A stretch of DNA of 64,000 bases from assembly GCA_020310875.1 (NCBI GenBank), contig CM035416.1:80642278-80706277 (forward strand). The letters are read 5' to 3'. Position numbers and translations under genes: made by a program. The notes beneath the pieces are model-generated. The model was not told the origin of the DNA. It did not search any database and was given only the letters and a program-made list of their open reading frames with translations. Source of the DNA: Ceratopteris richardii. Taxonomy: Eukaryota; Streptophyta; Polypodiopsida; Polypodiales; Pteridaceae. Positions 55,387-64,000 of this stretch are shown in pieces (positions within the stretch are counted from its first letter, which is position 1; each line of letters begins with the position of its first letter).

Positions 55387-57441
55387 TATACCGACGTGAC
55401 CATTATACATGTCAAAGAAACGAAAAACTGATATGTGTCATCCTGGATCATCACATGTTGAGCTTGATATCTCAACACTACCCATCTCCAAGATAAACTT
55501 GTTTCTTCTTTCGACCACACCATTTTTTTCAAGTGTGTATCTATTTGTAGTCTCCTTTTTTATTCCTTCTTCCTCTTAATATGTAAGAAACTGATTAGAA
55601 AAATATTCACCTCCTCCATTTGATCTCAACCTCCTTATGCTTTGACCTATTTGCTTCTCAACCAATGATTTAAACTTCTTGAACATAACAAACACTTCGG
55701 ATTTTTATTTCATAAAATAAATGAATGTAAACTTTGAGAAGTCATTGATAAAGGTTACAAAGTACTTGCTAGTTGCCATGGACTCTTCTTGAGATGGACC
55801 CCATACATCAGTATGAATCAAGTACAAAATACCTCTGCTTTGCAATCTTGTTTTTGAAAAAGGGCTTTGTACCTATTTTCCAAACTGACATGCCTCACAA
55901 ACAAAATCCAAATCTTGCTTAGGTAGTTGTGGTAGACCTTCAATCAAGGATTTCTTTGCAATATCCTTCAATCTGCCAACACTGATGTGTCCTAATCTTT
56001 TATGCCATAAATCCAATTGACTTACTTGAGCCCCATTGACATTGTATAACCTGCATAATTTGGAACTTCAACTTCATAAATATTTAATCTGTTTATCTTT
56101 TGTCCTTTTATAACAAAAGTCCCATTCTTCTTCTAATAAGCTTGCCATTGATTATTATCAAAATCGACCTTCACTCCATTGTCCTCCATCTGTCCAATTG
56201 AAATCAAATTTCTTGTAATAGTAGGAACAAACAAAACATCTCTGAGAGTTACATGGTCATTAAGTGGACAATCACCAATGTAAACTACCTCATGAAGTAC
56301 TATCTCCTGTAGCAACTGTAACTCTTGAATCTGGCTTGTGTAAGCTCACAAACATATTCATGTTATGACTCATGTGGTTTGAGCAACCACTATCTACATA
56401 CCAAGTTTTTTTGTTTACCTTCCTTTTATGTGTTTCTGTATGCATAGCCATACGAATGTTTTCCTTATGTGTCTGAGTCTCGTCTTGCACTATGTTGTTG
56501 TTCTGATGCATGTGGTCTTGGCCTCTTCCTCTTTGTCGTCCTCTAAAACCACCTCTTCTATTTGGGTTGGAGAAGCAATCCTTGACATAATGACCAACTT
56601 TACCACAATAATTACAAGTAAAGTTACCTTGCTGATTTGGTTGAGTCTGTTGACTATGTTGTGTGTTCTTCCTCCTCTAGTAGCATTAAAGCTTCCTCTA
56701 CTTCTTGCATTGTTGTTGAATCTTCCTTCTCCTCTCCAATTTCCTCTACCTCTTGATCTATTTGATGAAGTATAAAGAGCTTGTCCTTGATTACCTCTTT
56801 GCAAATGATAAGAGTTCCCACCTTCTATGTTGATTTCTTCAGTCATCATGAGCATTTGTAAATCTTCAAAGGATGGTAGATTCTCTCGAGCCATGATAGA
56901 TATAATGAAAGACTTCCATCTTTCATCTTCTCTCAAGCCATTTAACATGCTATTAAACTTTATATCCTCACTCATCAATCGAGGCTAATGCTTCAATAAG
57001 AGATTTTACCCCAAGAATATAATCATTAACTGATTGTCACGGCTTCTTTTTTACTCTTGTCAGCTCACCAATAAGTTGTGTTTGCCTTGCTCTGTTGGTG
57101 GTTGCAGATAACCTTTCTAGAGACTCCCAAGATTCTCTACTAGTATTCAAACCTCTTATATGTCCAAGCATAGTATTCAAAACTACTAGTGAGATAATAA
57201 ACAAAACTCTTTTCTCTCTTTTGATCCATTCTTGCTCTCTTGCTCGATCTGCTTGTGTAGGAGCTTCTCGTAATACCGGCTTCACTTCTGTACCTGTTAT
57301 CGATCCCCAAAGACCTTTAGACATGAGATAAGACTCCATTCTAAATTGCCGCATGGGATAGTTTCTCCCATCAGATAACTTCTCAATCGATGCACTCAAA
57401 TCTGCCATGTTCAATTGTTGTAAACAAAGAAGATAAATCAA
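55387..57441 (-). pseudogene. Copia-E gag, protease and integrase, truncated
   Basis: Gag starts MADLSASIEKLSDGRNYPMR (57405) and includes LNTSRESWESLERLSATTNR. The region near 57000-57040 is broken. 56978-56490 has MLNGLREDERWKSFI and a Gly/Arg-rich stretch; the knuckle CNYCGKVGHYVKDC (near 56585-56620) is in another frame. Protease reads TWYVDSGCSNHMSHN with intact Asp-Ser-Gly (near 56400). Pre-integrase sequence follows (about 56020-55880). Integrase fragments run to 55387. RT and RNase H are absent. Confidence 0.82.
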
Positions 57442-57471
57442 TACGATTTATGAAGGATATGATAAAACAAA

Positions 57472-57485
57472 TAGCTTTGATACCA
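57472..57485 (-). other. Primer-binding site of copia-E
   Basis: The minus strand reads TGGTATCAAAGCTA, one base from the usual TGGTATCAGAGC initiator tRNA-Met site, three bases after the LTR. Confidence 0.8.
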
Positions 57486-57488
57486 CAA

Positions 57489-58300
57489 TGTTATGCTTAT
57501 AAACTTCTAAACATCAAAGTACACAACGGAACGTGATGAGACCTCCCAAGATCTTGAGAAGATCAAACAAATATTTCCAAACTTCAGAAATCAAACTTTC
57601 CTCCAAACTTTCAAGAAAATAGAAATGGGTCATTGTAGCAAAATAATTACCAGAAATTCTTTAAGTAAAATTTGTCAAAACTAATCATATATTTTGAAAT
57701 TAGACTCTGAGTAGCATGCTTTAAAAACAAAAAGGTAAAAAAAAAGTGGAGTTTAGCTCCCAAAAAAATAGTTTGAAGTCAAGGTATGTGAAAGCCTGCA
57801 TTAGCAAGGTATGACTTACTGTCTGAATTGAAAACTGATGTATAGTAGTAGGAAAATGCAAAGATCTATGAAAGATTTTAATACAGATAGAACTTTGAGA
57901 GCTAAGGAAACTCTTCCAAGTGAAATCACTCAAAAAGACTTCAAAACGACTGAGATATGAAAGTTTGAAGAGAGGTATGTCTCTCATGAGACACCGAAGA
58001 CACAAGAAAGAACATCTGCAAAAACGCCTACTTGGATGGGGTTGTCTCATTGAATTTTGTAGAAAGATGGATCTATATATATAGTACAAGTCATAAGATT
58101 CACAATGCAACAAGAATCACTTAATTTGGACACCTAAGAGAACCACTCTTTTATTGAGAGGCTCTCAACAAAAAGCGCCTTCCTTGTGTAAAAATAGACA
58201 CCTCTCCTTTCCTTCTTACTTTTATCTACTTTTATCTACTTTTATCTACTTTTATCTACTTTTATCTACTTTTACTCTAAATTTGGAGATGTGAGAACCT
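57489..58300 (-). repeat. 5' LTR of copia-E (outer end uncertain)
   Basis: Starts TGTTATGC on the plus strand next to the primer site. The other end is not clear; about 58300 is a guess from where gypsy-F coding sequence begins. The interior holds the 10-base tandem array at 58216-58280. Confidence 0.5.
58216..58280. repeat. Tandem TTTATCTACT repeat
   Basis: Five exact copies of a 10-base unit (58221-58270) with partial copies on both sides. Confidence 0.95.
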
Positions 58301-58307
58301 CCAAATG

Positions 58308-59623
58308 TTATTTATCATAAATAATAAAATCCATAATCCTAAAAAAGAATACTTTAGAGCTTGTTCTTATGTAACACATGGGGTATCTCGGTGTGTCCTT
58401 GAGATGGTTATAATGTTCTCTCCCGAATCCTTGTCGTCTTAGTTTCATGTGTTTAATACATTCTAGAGCTTCTACCTGAGCTTCCTTGCGTATTCTCTTT
58501 TCTTCCTCTTTACACTTCTTTTCCAATGTGAGTCGTCTAAGCATATCCTCTGTAAGAGGTTCCTGATAAAGCTTGACTCTACAACCACTAATGTAATTAG
58601 GCATTATCTCTCCTTCTAGGGTGGCTAATTGAACTACTCCACTTGTTGAGAGTCTGATAATAATCATAGTTCCATAACCACGTTTCTCTAGCTTCCGTGC
58701 ATGCTATTTTTGCGTGTACGCTAGGACTAAATCACCTTCTTTTAAGCCTTTATCTTTCACATGTGCATTGAAATAGGCTTTTTGTCGCTTCTTTGCTGCA
58801 TATATCCTTGCTGTTGCTTTCAACCTGGTTTCTCCTAATTGTTCCAAGTCCATTATCCTTGATGATAATTCATGGCCTGTCCACTGATGTTCTTGTGCAA
58901 CCTTAAGGGTGGGTATCAAAAAGTCCAAAGGGAGCACAACATTTTGACCAAAAGCCATCTAAAACGGAATTGCATTGAGTACGGTCTTGTAGGCCACTCG
59001 ATATGCCCAAATAGCATGATGTAACTATTTGTCCCAATTTGAACATTTGTTGTTCATGAGTTTCATCAATACATTTCAAAGGATCTTCTTAGTAGTTTTT
59101 GCTTGACCATTGGCCTGAGGATGATATGGTGCAGATTTCTTGTGAATCACCATAAAATCATGTAACAAATATTCAATGACCTAGTTTAGAAAGTGAGTTT
59201 CTCCATCACTCACTAGTTCTATAGGTAATTCAGATATCAAAAAGACATTTTCAAATAAGAATTTTATCGCCATGTGTGCATCATTCTTTTTTGTGGCCTT
59301 GGCCTCTACCCATTTGGTAAGATAATCTATCGCCACTATTATGTATTCCGCATGAGTACCTTTAGCAAGGGGTTAATGGGTCCTACAAAGTCTATACCCC
59401 ACTTAGAGAAAGCACGTCCTTCCATCATGGATTTCAGTGGCATTTCATCTCTACAAGTAGGAAACTGTGTTCTCTCGCACACATCACATCTCTTAACATA
59501 GGTATGTGCATCCATGTGAAGAGTGGGCCACCATAATGCTGCAAATAATATGGCTTTGATTATCCTATTAGGGCCAAAATGACCTCCTACAACACCTTGG
59601 TGTGCAGTCTCTAATACGCTCAA
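58308..59623 (-). pseudogene. Gypsy-F integrase
   Basis: From the right: zinc module AHQGVVGGHFGPNRIIKA ... CDVCERTQ (59610-59475), core start WGIDFVGPINPLL with the first Asp (59400-59360), then a broken core (59340-58960) that retains a VSDGETHF-type second Asp. At the third catalytic position the GQAE-type motif reads GQAKTTKK, so Glu appears to be Lys. The C-terminal part (58958-58704) has MAFGQNVVLPLDFLIPTLKV and DLVLAY; the end (58667-58308) has VVQLATLEGEIMPNYISGCR, as in Athila/Tat elements. Stops and shifts are frequent. Confidence 0.82.
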
Positions 59624-59668
59624 GTAATCACTCTCATGAACACATTGTCTTAGGTATTCGTCTCTTCC

Positions 59669-60296
59669 TTATTTATACAAGTTATCACCAATAAGTGAGT
59701 AGTATTGAGCTTCTTGCTCTAGACTTCGTTGTCTTACAAAAGTCATTCCTTGAGGGAATGTTTTCGACCTCAAGTATGTCACCATCGGTTCACTACATTT
59801 TGGTGTGAGAGACACACGATACAAAGTGGCATGTTCCATTGGGTTTTTTTTCTCAACAGATGGAACATTCTTTACATAGCCTATAGACATTTGCTTCCAT
59901 AGTAGGCCAATATACTCCTAATCTGTGCAGAGTTTGCAATGTACGATGTTTTGGATGATGTTGCTTTAATGCACCTACATGTGCTAATTGCAACCAATTC
60001 TTGTGTTCCAATTCATCTACACAACAAGCAAGAATTTTCTGATCATCTTGTTTGTATATGCTATCTGCTAGTATCTGGTATCTTTGGGATTTGGCAATTT
60101 CTCCTTTGCTGATCCTAATCCTAGGAATCTTGGGTCCAAATATGAGAATAGGGATAATAGTCTTGGCCCATTCAGGTACTATCTCAAGATTAAATAAGTA
60201 TGCATCTGGTAGTTCATACGCTATTCCTTGAGGAGCTTCTCCCATAGTTAATCGTGAAAGGTGATCGGCTCTAAGGTGGGTATTTACTTTTCTCAC
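59669..60296 (-). pseudogene. Gypsy-F extra H2C2 module and linker
   Basis: After RNase H (ADHLSRL) this region contains SIYKQDDQKILACCVDE, then HVGALKQHHPKHRTLQTLHR and CKECSIC: a complete His-His-Cys-Cys zinc module. A linker with FVRQRSLEQEAQYYSLIGDN leads to a second such module at 59610-59475. The two modules share the order (D..YK..D....C..)-H-H-(L/YWP)-C-x2-C. One such module is usual before integrase. A frame break lies near 59853-59890. Confidence 0.7.
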
Positions 60297-60299
60297 TAC

Positions 60300-61400
60300 T
60301 ACCTCAAAGTCCTATTCCATTAGTAATAGAAACCGACATATCAATCGTCCGGTGTTACAAGGCTTATTGATTAAGTACAACAATGCCTGATGATTTGTGA
60401 AGAACTTGAACTTGTACGCCAATAAGTAATGTATGAATTTCTTTACTGCGTATATCATTCCTAATCCTTCGCGCTCCATCATGGTGTAATTTCTTTCTGC
60501 CGCATTCAACTCTCTACTTGTGTAAGCTATGGGAAGATCCATATTACCTTCATTCATAGGTTGTGCCAAAAAACATCCTATGACATAATTGGATGCATCC
60601 ACATGCACCTGGAATGCCTTACTCCAATATGGTGTAGTTAATATAGGTGATGAACACAAGCGTCGTTTAAGTTCATTGAATGAGTTCTCACATTCATCCG
60701 TCCATTCAAACTTGGTCAAAAGAGAGTACAAAGGCTTTGTTATGATCACATACATGTATATAAATAGCCAATAATAACCACAATGTCCCATGAAAGCTTG
60801 ACATACTTCTTTTACATTTCTTGGCCTAGGTAGGTCTGCAATCACTTTCACCTTCTCTTCGTCTGTAGATATGCCGTTTTTTGACACAATGTGTCCTAGA
60901 ACTTTGCCTTGCCTGACCATGAAAACACACTTTTCTGGGTTCAAGCAAACCTTATATTCTCGACACTTGTCAAATACTTGTCTTAATTCAGGGATATGAG
61001 TCGACCTCATGTTAGAGTGAGCACATATGTCGTCCACATAAACTTCCAAATTCTTCCTTAAGAATTCCTTAAAAACGTGACACATTAGTTGTTGAAAAGT
61101 GGCGGGTGCATTTGTGAGCCCAAGTGGCATTACACAAAATGCAAATATGCCCCACTCTGTGACAAAGGCTGTCTTATGTTGATCTTCAGGAGCAATGGCT
61201 ACTTGATTATAGCATGAAAATCCATCAAGGAAGCTATAGACTTCATTGTTCGCGACTCTTTTCAATAAGTGCTGCATGATAGGAAGTGGGTAACTGTTTC
61301 TAATCGTGGAAGCATTAACTTTTTTAAGGTTAACATACACATGCAATTTTTTGTTCTTCTTGGGCACAACCACAACGGGGGATACCCATTCAGTATGCAA
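60300..61400 (-). CDS. Gypsy-F reverse transcriptase and RNase H
   Basis: A 362-residue frame. RT motifs: [79 protein letters not shown] and the catalytic box YVDDICAHS. RNase H has QVHVDASNYVIGCFLAQ, AYTSRELNAAERNYTMMERE and FFTNHQALLYLINKP. It ends near the extra zinc module. The PEDQHKTAF motif is typical of the Athila/Tat branch. The first Met is not the natural start, because RT sequence is expected to begin upstream in the frame broken near 61400-61510. Confidence 0.9.
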
Positions 61401-61509
61401 TTTTGTAAATGAATCTTGCTTCTATCAATCGATCTATCTCCTCTTTAATCTTGGTAGCATAGTTATCGTTATACATATGGTTTTTTCTTAGTAGCTTTGG
61501 TCTCTGGAG

Positions 61510-62204
61510 TCATAGGAATTCTATGGGAGCATACGGGTCTACTCCTTTCAAGTCCTTGTAACTCCAAGCAGACACATCTCTATATTTGTGCAGTAGGGCT
61601 GTTAACTCTTCTTCTTCTTCATTCATTAAGTCATGCCCTATGTATGTGCATTTTTCTTCTCCTTCTTCTATGGTAACCATAATTTTCTTGGTTTTCTCTC
61701 TATTATCATATGCTTCTCCGATGCCTGCTTCTCTTTTAGGCATTCGTACCATGATCCTTCTATCTTCTATTTCATACTGTTTGAAGTTTTCTGGTACTTC
61801 CATCAGTGGTTCTTCTTCTTCTTCTTCTATCTTAGGTGATTTCTTTCCATTCTTTTTCTTACTTTCTGTATCTTTTGTGAGTGATCAAGTTGTTTCATTT
61901 AATTTTGCTTATCCATCTCAGGGGTTTTGACTTCCACAAAGTAAATATATTCCTCTTCTGTCGAACAAAAGGGTTCCATGATAATGGACTCTAAGTCCTT
62001 GTCACTTGTATCGTCTGATTCTTGAGCCACTTCCATGCATTTTTCTAGGATAAAGTCTTCCTCTAGCAGTTCTATCATAAAGATTGAAATATCATATCTG
62101 CCCTCATCACAATGGGGTGTCCATTGTTCTTTGTTCACTGCTATATCCATCATCGCTAAGATCTCTGCCCAACCATGAGGCTCGAATTCCTCGTCTAGAA
62201 ACAC
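61510..62204 (-). pseudogene. Gypsy-F linker between protease and RT
   Basis: Two frames (62204-61899 and 61803-61510). The second has LTALLHKYRDVSAWSYKDLK, the segment that precedes RT in plant gypsy elements, and an acidic EEGEEKCTYIGHDLMNEEEE stretch. Breaks near 61805-61900 and 61410-61510 separate it from its neighbours. Confidence 0.65.
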
Positions 62205-62458
62205 TATAGGTGCATAAGCAGGATCTTGAAGATTTTGTGGATGTCGTTCCGAACCTAAAGTTTTGGTTTCTAATCGTTCTTCTTCTTACTTGGCTGCCTT
62301 ACACATCCATAAATGAGTGTCCTTGTGCAACCATGAAGGGTCTGATTCTAATGAATGCACAAACTCTGTTTCTTTGGGTGTCTTATGAATTGTATTCCAC
62401 TGGCTTGGGGGTACACCTCGATGAGAATAATCCTTGAGATGAACTTTGGTGGTTACTC

Positions 62459-63025
62459 CTAAATGTTACAAGTACAAGGAATTGGTTCCCCAATCTTGTA
62501 CGATTTGCAATTGACGCATGAATGGCATCCTAAAATAATCTTGTAAGCGTGATTTTTCCCAAAATCACAAATGGCAAAAGTGTGCTTGAATTCTACACCA
62601 CAAGTGCTAAGAGATATGCCTTTTAGTAAGCCTAATGGTTTCTCGACAAGTGCATCAACTATTTGTAGCTTCATCCTAGTGGCTCTTAGTGCTGGCTTAC
62701 CCCAACATTTGCATAAAGCAGTGGTAGCGATGGCTACTCCGGCTCCTGAATCTAAGATGGCTTGAATAGTGTAGCCCTGATGGGTTATTGGAAGATAGGT
62801 ATTCCCTTCCTCTCCTTCACTCATATCTCCAATTCTTTCCATAGGTATTTCTAGATTCTTCTTATGTAAACCTTCCTGAGAGTGAGAGGAAGCGGTTGCT
62901 GGGAATTGATTTGCTATGTGCTTCCACAACTCTTGCTTGATTGTTAGAAATTCCTCTAAAGTCTTCCACAACTTTGGCTTGAATAGATACATATGTTGGA
63001 TTGGATCCATCTGAGGTGTGCACAA
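62459..63025 (-). pseudogene. Gypsy-F protease
   Basis: TYLPITHQGYTIQAILDSGA carries the catalytic Asp-Ser-Gly, followed by GVAIATTALCKCWGKPALRA and by LLKGISLSTCGVEF. It is closely related to the G1 protease at 5290-5560; most motif residues are the same. It ends with an ILGCHSC segment in place of the usual ILG-R/C-W/F end. The upstream part, EEFLTIKQELWKHIANQFP, also has a counterpart in G1. Confidence 0.8.
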
Positions 63026-63039
63026 TACCTATCACATTA

Positions 63040-64000
63040 ATGGGCATCACCTTTGAGGCATTAGCAGGGTTCTTAAGGCAATCCCTTATGATATGCTCTT
63101 TACCATATTCTGCACAAAAGCCTTGAATGTTATAATATTGTGACTATCCTGGTATTGGAGGATGGGGGAAATATTTTATGTAATGATCTCCTTGGCACAT
63201 AAAGCATGGTCCTTTAGGGCCATATGGTCTTGGCTCTCTCAACTGGGGTTGTGGGTTGGGATTAGTATACCCTACATTGGCATAGTTGAGCTCTTGATTG
63301 GGTTCCAACAGTGGACTATCATATTGATATGTTTCAAGTGTTTTGGAGACTCCGTGTAGTAAGTTGGTGGACTATCTACATGGGTGGAGTAAAAAATGTT
63401 TGAATTAGGATCACTTTCTATGATGAGGGGTGAAGAAGGGACTAAATCCCTACTTAGGTTCTCTTTTGCAATAGCATACTCATCTGAAATGACATTGGCT
63501 GGTGGGGTTGGCTGCCGAGCTAAAACGGGCCGTGGTCTTTGTTGAGTCTGATAAGGGTAATTCTGTGGGGGTCTGTAGTAATGAGGCTGGGCATCGTATT
63601 GGCCTTGATACCTACCTGGTTGGGGGTATGCTGGGGGGTAGTTCTGTTGCACTACTTGTTTGTTGTACGGACAATCTTGTGCTATGTGATTAGTGTATCA
63701 CCTTTCAATTGTGCAGTATTGACCACTAGGGTTGGATTGAGATTGTGCTACATTGGGACACACATTTGCCATGTGATCACCACCACAAGTGCAACAACGT
63801 TTGTTTGTTGTTAACCTAGGCATCTGTTTTCTAGAAACTCCTAGTTTCTTTGCCACTTTCTTGGCTAGGCCTTCTATCGAACTTGAATGTTTTGAGGATG
63901 ATTGACATGATTTATCTGATTCTTTCTAGACCTTTGAAAGTTCCAATTCATCTCCTAAATTATCCTCAATGTCTATACAAATTCTTACACACTGCTCTAG
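63040..64000 (-). pseudogene. Gypsy-F gag (runs off the right edge)
   Basis: From the right edge leftwards: RCCTCGGDHMANVC (near 63800-63760), a half-knuckle HIAQDCPYNK (near 63690-63660), a Pro/Tyr/Gln-rich region (63652-63480: QQNYPPAYPQPGRYQGQYDA), and decayed knuckles near 63215-63170 and 63130-63085. The order is the same as in G1, mirrored. The N-terminal half lies outside the window. Confidence 0.75.

Noticed and set aside
58216..58280. CRISPR-like or regulatory array
   Set aside because: It is a plain 10-base tandem repeat without spacers.

Overview
This window is land-plant nuclear DNA made almost entirely of transposable elements. I recognise no host gene in 64 kb. The evidence is Ty1/copia elements primed by initiator tRNA-Met, a chromodomain-bearing Ty3/gypsy element, Athila/Tat-like gypsy gag and pol, plant-type LINEs and an En/Spm-like fragment. 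Such nested density points to a large genome; I cannot place it more finely.

Layout. 1-5.8 kb: plus-strand gypsy element (G1): end of its 5' LTR, tRNA-Asp-like primer site, a leader full of palindromic repeats, then broken gag and protease. 5.9-7.6 kb: a tRNA-like sequence, a second gypsy protease remnant, and a decayed copia RT. That RT is split by a young complete minus-strand copia element (copia-1, 7645-13785, identical 863-bp LTR lengths, 5-bp target duplication) and resumes at 13.8-14.3 kb. 15.5-18.4 kb: decayed minus-strand copia gag-pol. 18.4-19.5 kb: an LTR with an unusually long primer site. 19.6-23.6 kb: coiled-coil ORFs, En/Spm-like exon remnants, long AT/TG microsatellites and subterminal-like repeats.

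23.6-38.1 kb: a plus-strand copia (copia-K) whose gag is interrupted by a chromovirus (25.1-33.0 kb, minus strand, heavily rearranged by inversion and duplication). The chromovirus right LTR is in turn interrupted by a truncated minus-strand copia with a perfect 108-bp inverted repeat in its LTR and a chimeric His/Asp-rich ORF. Copia-K resumes with RNase H and its 3' LTR.

39.3-53.0 kb: LINEs. A decayed plus fragment, several isolated 3' tails, a 5'-truncated minus LINE split by a plus LINE (LINE-A), a second 5'-truncated minus LINE (LINE-B) with a 15-bp target duplication, and a longer plus LINE (LINE-C) carrying ORF1 and ORF2. 53-58.3 kb: two decayed minus-strand copia elements with primer sites. 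58.3-64 kb: a minus-strand gypsy (gypsy-F) of the same family as G1, running off the right edge.

Most reading frames are broken. Copia-1 is the closest to intact. The observations most worth a second look are the reshuffled chromovirus, the perfect palindrome at 33.1 kb, tRNA-like Pol III boxes inside unrelated LTRs and leaders, the doubled H2C2 module of gypsy-F, and an isolated LINE tail inside a 382-bp insertion with its own target duplication.
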